Assembly (NCBI RefSeq): GCF_000721705.1
Contig: NZ_JOJL01000007.1
Coordinates: forward strand, 124,001-188,000
Length of the DNA: 64,000 bases
Source: Actinoplanes subtropicus
Lineage (GTDB): Bacteria; Actinomycetota; Actinomycetes; Mycobacteriales; Micromonosporaceae
Direction: 5' to 3'
Part shown: positions 1 to 8,577 of the stretch, piece by piece
Layout: every line of letters begins with the position of its first letter
How positions within the stretch are numbered: the stretch's first letter is position 1
Notes under the pieces: model-generated
Database searches by the model: none
Told to the model about the DNA's origin: nothing
Seen by the model: only the letters and a program-made list of their open reading frames with translations
Made by a program: the position numbers and the translations under genes

Positions 1-4
1 CGCA

Positions 5-571
5 TCAGAGGTCCAGCAGACCGTCCGGCAGGTCGACCACGATCCGCCCGCCGGCCACGTCCACGGACGGCACGAGCTGGCTGACGAACGGGATCAACGC
101 CGTTCCACCGCCCGATTTGTCCAGCACGATCAGATCCGAGGCGGGCGCGTGATCGATCCGGGCGACGGCCCCCAGATCGTCGCCGCCCACCGAGACGACC
201 CGCAACCCCACCAACTGGTGGTCGTGGAACTCGTCCGGGTCCGACGGCGGCGTCAGCGTCGAGCTCTCCACCTGCAGCAGGACGCCGCGGAGGGCCTCGG
301 CCACGTTGCGGTCGTGGACGCCCTCGAACTGCACGATCCCGCGGCCCTGATGCCACCGCACGGACTCGACGACGAGGGACGGCGGCACCTGATAGGGCAC
401 CCCGGGAACGGCAGCCGCCGGCCCGGCGTTCACCCGGCGGTCCCGGGGGACCTCCGTGGCGAACACCGAACCGGCGACGAAACGCTCCTCGGGCTCATCG
501 GTCCGCACATACACCGAGACCTCGCCCCGGATCCCGTGCGGCTTACCGATCTGACCTACGACTAGGAGCAT
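5..571 (-). CDS. rimM: 16S rRNA processing/ribosome maturation factor RimM
   Basis: RimM is a cytoplasmic factor that binds the 30S head and assists late 16S rRNA maturation. The 188-residue product is close to the usual family length. The N-terminal RimM domain opens with VVGQIGKPHGIRGEVSV (residues 4-20), the most conserved stretch of the family. The C-terminal PRC-barrel begins near residue 110 (EFHDHQLVGLRVV) and ends with the typical ALIPFVSQLVPSVD segment. It is the third gene of an rpsP-khpA-rimM run, 40 nt after the khpA stop. The trmD and rplS genes that usually follow would lie beyond the left edge. Both ends of the gene are inside the window. Confidence 0.97.
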   Translation of the reverse strand: MLLVVGQIGKPHGIRGEVSVYVRTDEPEERFVAGSVFATEVPRDRRVNAGPAAAVPGVPYQVPPSLVVESVRWHQGRGIVQFEGVHDRNVAEALRGVLLQVESSTLTPPSDPDEFHDHQLVGLRVVSVGGDDLGAVARIDHAPASDLIVLDKSGGGTALIPFVSQLVPSVDVAGGRIVVDLPDGLLDL

Positions 572-611
572 TCAAATTTTCCTTGCAGTACGGCGAAGCC
601 GTTCAGGAGGC

Positions 612-869
612 TCAGTAGGCGTCGACGATGTCGACGCGGATGCCGCGCCCGCCGATCGACCCGATGACCTGACGCAGGGCCTTGGCCGTCCGGCCGCCGC
701 GCCCGATGACCGTACCCAGGTCCTCCGGGTGCACGCGGACCTCCAGCCGCTTGCCGCGGCGCGAGTCGACCAGCCGGACCCGAACGTCATCCGGGTTGTC
801 GACGATGCCCTTGACGAGGTGCTCCAGCGCCGGCCGGAGCGCCCCGTCAGCTCGCGCCGGCGCCGGCAT
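612..869 (-). CDS. khpA: KH-domain RNA-binding protein KhpA (YlqC family)
   Basis: This is a small single-KH RNA-binding protein of 85 residues; the family is usually 75-85. The KH core is visible as [18 protein letters not shown] near the N-terminus and the GxxG loop in [18 protein letters not shown]. The chosen ATG (867-869) lies 23 nt inside the 3' end of rpsP. A longer reading with an Arg/Pro-rich leader is possible, but it would run far back into rpsP and has no family support. The position between rpsP and rimM is the standard bacterial arrangement. In other bacteria KhpA pairs with KhpB and affects cell division and sRNA binding; whether that holds here is not visible. Confidence 0.93.
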   Translation of the reverse strand: MPAPARADGALRPALEHLVKGIVDNPDDVRVRLVDSRRGKRLEVRVHPEDLGTVIGRGGRTAKALRQVIGSIGGRGIRVDIVDAY

Positions 870-1407
870 CGGTCGTTCCCTCGGTGGTAGCAGCGCCGGC
901 ACCGGCGGGCTCCGCTGCGGTCTCGGCGACAGCCTCGCGGTTCGGCTCGGCAGGGTCGACGGCCTTGGTCTCCGCCGGCTTGGCCTCGGCGGCCTCCGGA
1001 GCGGCAGCCTGCTTCGGCTCGGTCCTGGCCGACTTCTTCGGGGTGGCCGGCTTGGTGTCGGCAACGCCCGCGGCGGCCTTCGACTCGGCCTCGTACACCT
1101 CGGTGCGGCTCTTCTTCGGCTCCGCCACCAGCAGCGGCGGCGGCGCCGGCAGGCCCTTGAACTGCTGCCAGTCGCCGGTCTTCTCCAGGATGCGCTGGAC
1201 GGCCTCGCTCGGCTGCGCGCCGACCGAGAGCCAGTACTGCACGCGCTCGGACTTGACCTGGATCAGCGACGGGTTTTCCTTCGGCTGGTAAATGCCGACG
1301 TACTCGATGGCACGACCGTCGCGCTTGGTGCGCGAGTCGGCGACGACGATGCGGTACTGCGGGTTGCGGATCTTGCCCATCCGCAGAAGCCGGATCTTAA
1401 CGGCCAC
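847..1407 (-). CDS. rpsP: 30S ribosomal protein S16 (bS16) with long acidic/Ala-rich tail
   Basis: Structural protein of the small ribosomal subunit. The globular S16 domain covers about the first 80 residues ([19 protein letters not shown], then [16 protein letters not shown]). The GTG start at 1405-1407 is preceded at good spacing by AGGAG (around 1416-1421). Initiation upstream would add a leader absent from the family. The product is 186 residues because the core is followed by a tail of about 100 residues rich in Ala, Glu, Pro, Thr and Lys, likely disordered. Actinobacterial S16 proteins often carry such tails, though this one is on the long side. It heads the rpsP-khpA-rimM run. Confidence 0.96.
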   Translation of the reverse strand: MAVKIRLLRMGKIRNPQYRIVVADSRTKRDGRAIEYVGIYQPKENPSLIQVKSERVQYWLSVGAQPSEAVQRILEKTGDWQQFKGLPAPPPLLVAEPKKSRTEVYEAESKAAAGVADTKPATPKKSARTEPKQAAAPEAAEAKPAETKAVDPAEPNREAVAETAAEPAGAGAATTEGTTDAGAGAS

Positions 1408-2269
1408 GGTAATTAGCTCCTGGTGACTGCGTGAGTGTTTGAGGCCTCGGACCCGCGTGGGGTTGCGGAGCCGTGACCTCGGGGATGGCATCGCGCTCAG
1501 AGTTAGAGGGCGCCTCACGCGTGCCAAGCGTATCCATTCTGCCAGACGGTATTTGTTTCCTGCCAACCGGCCGGGAGAAGGGCCACGTCAAGATCAAATT
1601 CAAGGTGTCGTGCCTGGTTGCATGGTGCAGACCGTCGCTCACGCCGAGGCCGGGCCAGGGGCCCAGCTGACGCTGCCCCTGACCCTTCATTCTGCGTGAG
1701 TGGTTGCCGTCGAAGGGGAACTCGCCGGCCTCGATGATTTTCAGCAGGCGGCGGCCCTCGGCCCAGACCGTTCGCTCGTCGCGTACCCAGTAGTGGTCCG
1801 GGTGGCTCAGGCGTTCGCCGAATTCCGCCTCGTCCTTCCACTCCCAGGAGCGGTCGGGGTGGACGACGATGTCGAGGTCCTGGTCGATCACGTCGATGCC
1901 GGCGATGGTGCCGTCGTCCCAGCGCAGGGCGCCGTACTCGAGGTTGACGTACCAGTTCTGGAAGGTGCCGGCGTCGTCCCGGAAGAACCAGACCGAGTGG
2001 TCGCCGCCCGGCGGCACGAACTTGAGCAGGCCCGGGCCGCGCCAGGTCTCCACCACGTTCTCGTGCTCCAGCCGGATCCACTCGGCGAACGGCATGTCCC
2101 GGATGTTCCGGCCGTCGACCGCCTGCTCGACGACCACGGCGCTGCCGCGGGGCAGCCACAGCAGCAAGCCGCGCTCGTCGTCGGAAATCACCCGGCAGGG
2201 GCGCACGCACGCGATCCGTGGGCCGTCGACGTTGCGGTACAGGACCGTACGGCCCGGGGCGAAGCTCAC
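1397..2269 (-). CDS. DUF402 family protein, C-terminus replaced by unrelated sequence
   Basis: The first 165 or so residues match the DUF402 family: [15 protein letters not shown] at the start, then [45 protein letters not shown] and AGEFPFDG. Characterised DUF402 proteins include nucleoside di-/triphosphatases and RNA-linked proteins; the function here is unknown. After AGEFPFDG the family normally ends within about 15-25 residues in a Trp/Pro-rich tail. Here the frame instead continues for about 110 residues of low-similarity sequence and stops inside the rpsP start region. That extension coincides with a repeat-like segment (1590-1680). The GTG start (2267-2269) is 17 nt after the proS stop. 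The gene may be damaged at its 3' end. Confidence 0.7.
   Translation of the reverse strand: MSFAPGRTVLYRNVDGPRIACVRPCRVISDDERGLLLWLPRGSAVVVEQAVDGRNIRDMPFAEWIRLEHENVVETWRGPGLLKFVPPGGDHSVWFFRDDAGTFQNWYVNLEYGALRWDDGTIAGIDVIDQDLDIVVHPDRSWEWKDEAEFGERLSHPDHYWVRDERTVWAEGRRLLKIIEAGEFPFDGNHSRRMKGQGQRQLGPWPGLGVSDGLHHATRHDTLNLILTWPFSRPVGRKQIPSGRMDTLGTREAPSNSERDAIPEVTAPQPHAGPRPQTLTQSPGANYRGR
1590..1680. repeat. Degenerate relative of the 160-bp dispersed repeat
   Basis: The segment begins AAGATCAAATTC, matching the start of the two better copies at 11631 and 51375 (reverse strand). About 60-80 bases on it carries GGCCGGGCCAGGGG, comparable to their shared GGCCGGCCCAGG block. The middle is shorter and diverged. 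It sits where the DUF402 gene loses family similarity, upstream of rpsP. Membership in the repeat family is a by-eye judgement. Confidence 0.35.
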
Positions 2270-2286
2270 CTCAGTACGCCCGAGCC

Positions 2287-3693
2287 TCAGTAAGAGCGCG
2301 CCAGGTAGGCGATCAGGTTCGGCTCCTCGTCCGAATCCGGCATCGTGCCGTCCGGGCGGGTCAGGCAGCGGACCGTGACCGCCTTGCCGTTCGCCTCCTT
2401 CTCGCCCTCGTCGCCGACCGCCGACCACGGCACCCGCGCCCAGCCGGTCTGCGCCGCCTCGATCGCGTCACCCAGCGTCTTCACGTCGACCGTGCGCTCC
2501 TCGCGGAACGACAGCGCGTCGTCGAAGAGCCGCTGCTGGTCGGCCTTGAGCGCGGTGGTGACCGCGCCGACGAGGTCGCCCATCGGGATCGGCGACTTCG
2601 AGCCGTCCACCCGGCGGGCCACCGTCACGTTGCCGGCCGCCAGGTCACGCGGGCCGACCTCGACCCGGATCGGGATGCCCTGCAACTCGGCGTCCACCGC
2701 GCGCCGGCCGAACGGGACGTCCGCGCGGTCGTCGAGCTTGACGCGTACACCCGCTGCTTTCAGTTCGTCGCGGAGCTTGGCCGCCGCTTCCGTGACGCCC
2801 TCGCCCGCCTTGACCACCATGACCTGCACCTGGATCGGCGCGAGGCGCGGCGGAAGCCGCAGGCCGTTGTCGTCGCCGTGCACCATGATCAGGCCACCCA
2901 TCATGCGGGTGGAGGTGCCCCACGACGTGGTCCAGCAGTGCTCGACCGCGCCGGCGGCCGACGAATACGTGATGTCGAACGCCCTCGCGAAATTCTGGCC
3001 GAGCTCGTGCGAGGTACCCATCTGCAGCGCCTTGGCGTCGCCCATCATGGCCTCGACGGTCATCGTGTTGGTGGCCCCGGCGAACCGCTCGCCCCGGGTC
3101 TTGCGGCCCGGGACGACCGGCACGGCCAGGATCTCCTCCATGAACGCCTGGTAGACGTTCTTGTGGATGTCGCGGGCGTGCTCTCGGGCGTCCGCCTCGG
3201 TGGCGTGCGCGGTGTGCCCCTCCTGCCAGAGGAACTCGGTGGTACGCAGGAACGTGCGCGGCCGCAGCTCCCACCGCACCACGTTGGCCCACTGGTTGAG
3301 CAGCAGCGGCAGGTCCCGGTACGAGTCGACCCACTTGGCCATGAACTCGCCGATCACCGTCTCGCTGGTCGGGCGCACCACCAGCGGCTCGGCCAGCTCC
3401 TTGCCACCCGCGTGGGTGACCACCGCGAGCTCGGGCGAGAAGCCCTCCACGTGGTCGGCCTCGCGGCGCAGGTAGCTTTCCGGGATGAACAGCGGGAAGT
3501 AGGCGTTCTGCACGCCGGCTTCCTTGATCCGCGCATCCATGTCGGCCTGCATGCGCTCCCAGATCGCGTAGCCCACCGGGCGGATCACCATCGTGCCGCG
3601 CACCGGGCCGTTGTCGGCCAGCTGCGCCTTGGCGACCAGGTCCTGATACCAGCGGGGGAAGTCTTCCGCACGGGGCGTGAGCACTCGAGCCAT
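2287..3693 (-). CDS. proS: Prolyl-tRNA synthetase (short, archaeal/eukaryotic-like type)
   Basis: Class II aminoacyl-tRNA synthetase that charges tRNA-Pro with proline in the cytoplasm. At 468 residues it is the short form without the editing insertion domain of the roughly 570-residue bacterial type. It starts MARVLTPRAEDFPRWYQDLV. Class II motifs are visible in RGTMVIRPVGYAIWE (motif 1 region), PLLLNQWANVVRWELRPRTF with FLRTTEFLWQEGHTAH (motif 2), and GGLIMVHGDDNGLRLPPRLA (motif 3). The anticodon-binding domain follows, and the protein ends IAYLARSY with the C-terminal aromatic residue typical of this form. The ATG at 3691-3693 begins the conserved N-terminus. Confidence 0.96.
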   Translation of the reverse strand: MARVLTPRAEDFPRWYQDLVAKAQLADNGPVRGTMVIRPVGYAIWERMQADMDARIKEAGVQNAYFPLFIPESYLRREADHVEGFSPELAVVTHAGGKELAEPLVVRPTSETVIGEFMAKWVDSYRDLPLLLNQWANVVRWELRPRTFLRTTEFLWQEGHTAHATEADAREHARDIHKNVYQAFMEEILAVPVVPGRKTRGERFAGATNTMTVEAMMGDAKALQMGTSHELGQNFARAFDITYSSAAGAVEHCWTTSWGTSTRMMGGLIMVHGDDNGLRLPPRLAPIQVQVMVVKAGEGVTEAAAKLRDELKAAGVRVKLDDRADVPFGRRAVDAELQGIPIRVEVGPRDLAAGNVTVARRVDGSKSPIPMGDLVGAVTTALKADQQRLFDDALSFREERTVDVKTLGDAIEAAQTGWARVPWSAVGDEGEKEANGKAVTVRCLTRPDGTMPDSDEEPNLIAYLARSY

Positions 3694-4011
3694 GAGGCTG
3701 CATCCTAGTCCGGCCCGCACTGCAACCTTCCGGGCGGGCAGGCCGTGTCCTGTCTCGGAAGGGCGTTGACGGATGGAGTTCGACGGCTCCGTCCGGTCGT
3801 CAACCGCCTGGCCACCGACCGGTGGCGCCGTATCGGGGTGCGCCGGGCTCACGCGCCGGCGCCGGCGCCACCGGTCGATCCACCCGCCGAGGACGTGGTG
3901 CTGCTGGTCGAGGCGGCCGGGCCGCCACCGGCGCGGAGTTCGGGTTCGGCTCCTCGACCAGCATCGTGCTGGCGTGCCCGGCACCGAGCGGCCTGCGGCT
4001 CTGGCGAGTGC
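3694..4011. other. Gap between proS and the amidohydrolase gene
   Basis: These 318 bases separate two minus-strand genes. They are very GC-rich, with several short self-complementary stretches (for example around 3815-3880, where ACCGGTGGCGCC and GGCGCCACCGGT face each other). I find no ORF with family similarity, start-site support or coding pattern. The proS promoter is expected here but I could not place a convincing -35/-10 pair. Confidence 0.5.
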
Positions 4012-5088
4012 CTAACGGATCACCTCGCCGCGCAGCACGATCCGTTTCGGCGCCTTGACCACCCGCAGGTCGGCGCGCGGGTCGGCCTCGTAGACCACCA
4101 GGTCGGCGAGGCCGCCCTCGACCAGCCCCGGGAAGCCCAGCCACTCCCGCGCCCGCCACGAGGCGGCGGCGATGATGTCGGCGGCCGGCAGCCCCGCCTC
4201 CCGCAGGAGCAGCATCTCCTCGGCCTGCAGGCCGTGCCGGATCCCGCCGCCGGCGTCGGTCCCGAGGTAGATCGGCACCCCCGCCTCGTACGCCGCCCGC
4301 ACCACCCCCGGAAACCGGTCCCGCAGCGCGATCATGTGATCCGCGTACCCGGCGAACTTCTCCCGGGCCTGCTCCGCGATGCCCCCGAAGGTCCGGATGT
4401 TGATCATCGTGGGCACCAGCGCCGTCCCCCGCCGCGCCATCTCGTCGATGAGGTCGAGCGACAGCCCGGTCCCGTGCTCGACCGAGTCCACCCCGGCCCG
4501 CACCATGATCTCCACGCCCTCCTCGGAGAACGTGTGCACCGCCGCCCGCGCCCCCGCCGCGTGCGCGGCCTCCACCGCCGTGGTCATCGTGGCCGCGTCC
4601 CAGGAGGGCGCGAGATCCCCCACCCCCCGGTCGATCCAGTCCCCGACCAGCTTGACCCACCCGTTCCCGGCCTTGGCCTGCGCGGCGACGGTGGCGGCGA
4701 CATCCTCGGCGGCCACCTCGACCCCGATGTCCCGCAGATACCGCCGCTGGGGCGCCACATGCCGCCCGGCCCGGGCCAGCCGCGGGATCCCCGCCTCGTC
4801 GTCCAACTCCGGGTACGGGTACGGCGACCCGGCATCCCGCAAGGCGAGCACTCCGGCGTCGCGGTCGATGACGGCCAGCTCGCGGGCCTCGTCGAGGCTC
4901 TGGATCGGCTTGGCCCCGTACGCGATCCCCAGGTGGCAGTGCGCGTCCACCAGCCCCGGCACCACAAACCCACCGTCACTGATCGTCTCGGCCCCGCCCA
5001 CGGGCTCGAACGTGACCCGATCCCCCACCAGCCACAGATCGCGAACGTCGCCCTCAGGCAGGACCGCCCCACGCACATGCAAAGCCAT
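4012..5088 (-). CDS. Metal-dependent amidohydrolase (imidazolonepropionase-like)
   Basis: A TIM-barrel amidohydrolase of 358 residues. A short beta-sandwich opening (MALHVRGAVLPEGDVRDLWL) leads into the metal-binding HxH of VPGLVDAHCHLG (His50, His52). Further metal-ligand candidates follow in order: the Lys of GWVKLVGDW, the His residues of AAVHTFSEEG and SVEHGTG, and the Asp of IYLGTDAGGG. The C-terminal part (LADLVVYEADPRADLRVVK) completes the sandwich, as in prolidase- and imidazolonepropionase-like members. The substrate cannot be told from the sequence. The family is slightly longer on average (about 380-430), but no core motif is missing. Confidence 0.85.
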   Translation of the reverse strand: MALHVRGAVLPEGDVRDLWLVGDRVTFEPVGGAETISDGGFVVPGLVDAHCHLGIAYGAKPIQSLDEARELAVIDRDAGVLALRDAGSPYPYPELDDEAGIPRLARAGRHVAPQRRYLRDIGVEVAAEDVAATVAAQAKAGNGWVKLVGDWIDRGVGDLAPSWDAATMTTAVEAAHAAGARAAVHTFSEEGVEIMVRAGVDSVEHGTGLSLDLIDEMARRGTALVPTMINIRTFGGIAEQAREKFAGYADHMIALRDRFPGVVRAAYEAGVPIYLGTDAGGGIRHGLQAEEMLLLREAGLPAADIIAAASWRAREWLGFPGLVEGGLADLVVYEADPRADLRVVKAPKRIVLRGEVIR

Positions 5089-5116
5089 AGAACAGTCCTA
5101 CCCGATCAGGCGATCA

Positions 5117-5728
5117 TCAGCGGCTTCGGGTCCTCTCCCGGATCAGGTCACGCCGGCGGGTCCAGGCCGGCAGATCCAGCGTGATCTTCCACGGCTCCTC
5201 GACGGTGACCAGCTCATCCGTCTTGAGGTGCTGCCGATACGACCCATCCGGCCCGAGCAGGAATTGCGTCAACGTCACCCGCTCTGCCAACGGATCGATG
5301 ATCCAGTAGGCCGGAATACCGAGTTCGCGGTAGCGCTCGAACTTCTTACCCAGATCAACGGACTGCGACGACGGCGAGATCACCTCGATCACCAGCAGCA
5401 CATCGGCCGACATGATCGGCGATCGGTCGGCGCCCTCCTCACGGAAGACCATGACGTCGGGACACAGCTCGTTGAAGCGGTCCAGCCGAACCGCCTGCCC
5501 CACGTTGACCATGATGCCATCAGGGCAATGCTCCTCGATGGCATTGTTGGCTCTGACACTGATGAACTGGTGGATGGGGAGAGCGCGGGGAGTCAAGACG
5601 AGCCTTCCGTCGAGCAACTCGAAGCGAAGATCCTCTGGAAGGCCCGCGATGTCGTCGACGGTCAGATCGTCTCGGCCGAGCAGATGGTCGATCAGGTCCT
5701 GCCCGACTAGGTGCGGCGCGATGGTCAT
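5117..5728 (-). CDS. Uma2 family (DUF820) restriction-endonuclease-fold protein
   Basis: A protein of 203 residues with the PD-(D/E)xK fold typical of Uma2. Pieces in order: LTVDDIAGLPEDLRFELLDG, LCPDVMVFREE (Asp), VLLVIEVISPSSQSVDLGKK (Glu, Ser, Lys) and ELGIPAYWIIDP. All catalytic-core residues appear present. The ATG at 5726-5728 is preceded by GAGGAGG at ideal spacing, which decides against an upstream in-frame start at 5761. Uma2 genes are amplified in actinomycetes and cyanobacteria; their biological role is not established. A second, degenerate Uma2-like gene lies directly upstream (5834-6424) on the same strand. Confidence 0.85.
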   Translation of the reverse strand: MTIAPHLVGQDLIDHLLGRDDLTVDDIAGLPEDLRFELLDGRLVLTPRALPIHQFISVRANNAIEEHCPDGIMVNVGQAVRLDRFNELCPDVMVFREEGADRSPIMSADVLLVIEVISPSSQSVDLGKKFERYRELGIPAYWIIDPLAERVTLTQFLLGPDGSYRQHLKTDELVTVEEPWKITLDLPAWTRRRDLIRERTRSR

Positions 5729-5833
5729 CGATTCCTCCTCGATGGGATCGCCATTCACCATACTAGGCTCCAGACTAGTTGCTCCATGCCGACATCGGAC
5801 CGCCCTTCCCCGGCGGGTCAGGTTGACAAAAGC

Positions 5834-6424
5834 CTACTGATTCTCTTCGCGATCCCAGTAGTTCCCGCGATACGTGAACACCATCGGCCACCAGTTCGAG
5901 ATGGCCGGAAGATCGACGGTCACGGGATAGGGCACTTCCGTCGTGAAGACCTCACGAGTGCGCGTCACCGTCTCGAAGCCACTGCCGACGGCGCGCCGAA
6001 ACTCGCTCAGCCCGCCACCCAGACAGCTCTCGGAGCCGTCCTCGAAGACCCAGTAAGCCGGTACGCCCATCGCCGACAGCCTCGCGACCCGGTCGAGCAT
6101 GTCAGCGAAGAGCAGGTACGGATCGACCACATCGACCACCAGCACGACATCGCCGTCGCCACCGGGGCCGAGCACGACGATATCGGGCCAAGGCACATCT
6201 TCCTCGTCGCTCCACAGCGGCATCCGTGGCACCAACCGGTAGCCCTCAGGTTGCCGCTCCTTGAGCGAGCCGAGCAGGGCGGCGCCTCCGAGCTGCGAAA
6301 GGTTGCCGCGCTGCGGTAAGTCGAGCCAGCCGTCGATGAGTTCGTAGCGGAACTCGAACGGCAGCACATCGAGGTCGTCAACGGTCCAGTCGCCGCCACA
6401 GGGAAGTACGTAATCCGACATCAT
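5834..6424 (-). CDS. Uma2-like protein with degenerate active site
   Basis: A protein of 196 residues resembling its neighbour: WTVDDLDVLPFEFRYELIDG, PWPDIVVLGPGGDGDVVLVV and AMGVPAYWVFEDG. The acidic residue of the ExK pair reads Asp (VVLVVDVVDP, against VLLVIEVISP in the neighbour). The Ser-rich turn is gone and the conserved Lys region reads FADMLDRVARL. It is therefore likely catalytically dead or a pseudoenzyme. Two adjacent Met codons (6422-6424 and 6419-6421) could both serve as start. No clear Shine-Dalgarno precedes them; the upstream sequence is an AT-rich imperfect palindrome. Confidence 0.7.
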   Translation of the reverse strand: MMSDYVLPCGGDWTVDDLDVLPFEFRYELIDGWLDLPQRGNLSQLGGAALLGSLKERQPEGYRLVPRMPLWSDEEDVPWPDIVVLGPGGDGDVVLVVDVVDPYLLFADMLDRVARLSAMGVPAYWVFEDGSESCLGGGLSEFRRAVGSGFETVTRTREVFTTEVPYPVTVDLPAISNWWPMVFTYRGNYWDREENQ

Positions 6425-6425
6425 A

Positions 6426-6449
6426 GTCGCATAGTAATTTACATACGAC
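6426..6449 (-). promoter_or_regulatory. AT-rich imperfect palindrome upstream of the Uma2-like gene
   Basis: The 24-bp segment matches its own reverse complement at 16 positions, with GTCG/CGAC ends and an AATT centre. It abuts the start codon of the 5834-6424 gene. It is strikingly AT-rich for this genome. It could be a -10 region of a leaderless transcript or a repressor site; neither is proven. Confidence 0.3.
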
Positions 6450-6466
6450 TACCCCGCGAGGCCGCG

Positions 6467-8026
6467 TCAGCGCTTGTCGTCGTCGTCCTTCTTGGGCTTG
6501 GTGAGCTTGTTGAAGTCCAGGTTGGGGAGCTTGAAACCGCCCGCCCCGCCGCCCAGTGCGTTCGGGTCGAAGCCCGGGGGCAGCTGGGGCATGCCGCCCG
6601 GGAAGCCGGCCGGCAGGCCGCCGCCGCCCGCGCCGGCACGGGGGCGGGACGAGCCGCCCTTCGTACCCTTGCGCTTGTTCTTCGGGCTCTTCGTGGCCTT
6701 TCGGCGGGCGCCGGGCAGGCCCATCATGCCGCCCATCTGCTTCATCATCTTCTGCGCGTCGGCGAAGCGGTTGAGCAGCTGGTTGACGTCCATCACCGTG
6801 ACGCCGGAGCCGTTCGCGATGCGGGCGCGGCGGGAGCCGTTGATGATTTTGGGGTTGGTGCGCTCGGTCGGGGTCATCGAGCGGATGATCGCGGTGACCC
6901 GGTCGAAGTGGGAGTCGTCGAGCTCGTCGAGCTGGGCCTTCATCTGGCCCATGCCGGGCATCATGCCGAGGATGTTGGCGATCGGGCCCATCCGGCGTAC
7001 GGCGATCAGCTGCTCGAGGAAGTCCTCCAGGGTGAACTGCTCGCCACCGAGCAGCTTGGAGGTCATCTTCTCCTTCTGCTCGTCGTCGAAGGCCTGCTCG
7101 GCCTGCTCGATGAGGGTCAGCACGTCGCCCATGCCGAGGATCCGGCTGGCCATCCGGTCGGGGTGGAAGAGGTCGAAGTCCTCCAGTTTCTCGCCGGTCG
7201 ACGCGAACAGGATCGGCTCGCCGGTCACCTGCCGCACGGAGAGGGCCGCGCCACCGCGGGCGTCGCCGTCGAGCTTGGAGAGGACCACGCCGCTGATGCC
7301 GACGCCGTCGCGGAACGCCTCGGCGGTCTGCACCGCGTCCTGGCCGACCATCGCGTCGACGACGAAGAGGACCTCGTCGGGGTCGACCGCGGCGCGGATG
7401 TCGCGGGCCTGCTGCATCATCTCGGCGTCGACGCCGAGGCGGCCGGCGGTGTCCACGATGACGATGTCCTTGGCGTGGCGCCGCGCGTACTCGATCGAGT
7501 CCTTCGCCACCTGGACCGGGTCGCCCACGCCGCTGCCGGGCTGCGGCGCGTAGACCTCGACGCCGGCCCGGCCGCCGAGCACCTGCAGCTGGTTGACCGC
7601 GTTGGGGCGCTGGAGGTCGGCGGCGACCAGCATCGGCTGGTGGCCCTGGCCGGCGAGCCAGCGGGCGAGCTTGCCGGCCAGCGTCGTCTTACCGGCGCCC
7701 TGCAGGCCGGCCAGCATGATCACGGTGGGCGGGGTCTTGGCGAACCGCAGCCGCCGGCCCTCGCCGCCGAGGACGTTGATCAGCTCTTCGTGAACGATCT
7801 TGATGATCTGCTGGGCGGGGTTGAGCGCCTGGGAGACCTCGGCGCCCCGGGCCCGCTCCTTCACGTTGAACACGAAGGACTTGACCACGGGCAGCGCGAC
7901 ATCCGCCTCGAGCAGCGCGAGGCGGATCTCGCGAGCGGTGGCGTCGATGTCGGCATCGGTGAGCCGGCCCTTGCCGCGGAGCTTGGTGAAGATCCCGGAC
8001 AGGCGGTCACTCAAAGTGTCAAACAC
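6467..8026 (-). CDS. ffh: Signal recognition particle protein Ffh (SRP54)
   Basis: Ffh is the GTPase of the signal recognition particle, binding 4.5S RNA and signal peptides and docking on FtsY for membrane targeting. The 519 residues match actinobacterial Ffh. The N-terminal helical domain (1-95) is followed by the G domain, with P-loop GLQGAGKTT at 107-115, DTAGRLGVD and SKLDGDARGG. The C-terminal M domain is Met-rich (ILGMMPGMGQM, MMKQMGGMMGLPG), and the tail is Gly/Pro- and Lys-rich. The ATG at 8024-8026 begins the canonical MFDTLSDRLSGIFTKL. Its receptor gene ftsY lies in the same window at 38.4-39.6 kb. Confidence 0.98.
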   Translation of the reverse strand: MFDTLSDRLSGIFTKLRGKGRLTDADIDATAREIRLALLEADVALPVVKSFVFNVKERARGAEVSQALNPAQQIIKIVHEELINVLGGEGRRLRFAKTPPTVIMLAGLQGAGKTTLAGKLARWLAGQGHQPMLVAADLQRPNAVNQLQVLGGRAGVEVYAPQPGSGVGDPVQVAKDSIEYARRHAKDIVIVDTAGRLGVDAEMMQQARDIRAAVDPDEVLFVVDAMVGQDAVQTAEAFRDGVGISGVVLSKLDGDARGGAALSVRQVTGEPILFASTGEKLEDFDLFHPDRMASRILGMGDVLTLIEQAEQAFDDEQKEKMTSKLLGGEQFTLEDFLEQLIAVRRMGPIANILGMMPGMGQMKAQLDELDDSHFDRVTAIIRSMTPTERTNPKIINGSRRARIANGSGVTVMDVNQLLNRFADAQKMMKQMGGMMGLPGARRKATKSPKNKRKGTKGGSSRPRAGAGGGGLPAGFPGGMPQLPPGFDPNALGGGAGGFKLPNLDFNKLTKPKKDDDDKR

Positions 8027-8107
8027 GGTGCGCTCGATTTCCTAGTTGGCTCGGCCCGTTGGTCAGAGTTAAGGCGATGCCGCAAGCCTAGCCGCCCGTA
8101 CGAACGC

Positions 8108-8338
8108 TCACCGGTTGCGCATGCGGTAGGTCTTCTGCGCGGCCTCGATCCGCCGCTGCGTACGGGTGCCGGGGGCGATCCCCTTCTTGACCTTGCCGTA
8201 CACGTACGCGCCGCCGGCGAGCGCGATCGCGCCGACGATCAGATAGAACAGCGCGGGCCCGATCAGCGAGCTGACCACCCAGCCGACCACGATCACGCCG
8301 GCGATCAGTGCCACCAGAAACGCGATTGCCTTGCCCAT
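8108..8338 (-). CDS. Small membrane protein, conserved-hypothetical type
   Basis: A protein of 76 residues with two likely transmembrane helices, about residues 4-25 (AIAFLVALIAGVIVVGWVV) and 28-50 (GPALFYLIVGAIALAGGAYV). A basic tail follows (YGKVKKGIAPGTRTQRRIEA), predicted cytoplasmic. The ATG at 8336-8338 has GAGGA at good spacing; upstream starts would only add an unsupported leader. I do not recognise a functional family. It lies between ffh and the divergently transcribed glycan island, and the 239-bp gap at 8339-8577 must hold both promoters. Confidence 0.7.
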   Translation of the reverse strand: MGKAIAFLVALIAGVIVVGWVVSSLIGPALFYLIVGAIALAGGAYVYGKVKKGIAPGTRTQRRIEAAQKTYRMRNR

Positions 8339-8577
8339 CGGGTCCTCCCCCTGGGTCCGAAAAACCTCGACCTCCACCATGCCCCAACATCGCAACCCTG
8401 CCCATCCGCCGTAACCCTGAGCGCACCCGTAGGGGTCGGTCTCGCCCGTTTCCGCACGTCACAGGCGCCAAAAGACGTATACCGGCGATATCAGGCGTCA
8501 CCCGACACCGCAACCTGGAGTTCCGGAGCGCCGTTGAGGGTCACAGACCTCGACGGACCCGGCGGAAGGACGACGGC

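Noticed and set aside
3745..4015. Small genes in the proS-amidohydrolase gap
   Set aside because: The open frames lack Shine-Dalgarno sequences and similarity, and are extended by chance GC-rich codons.
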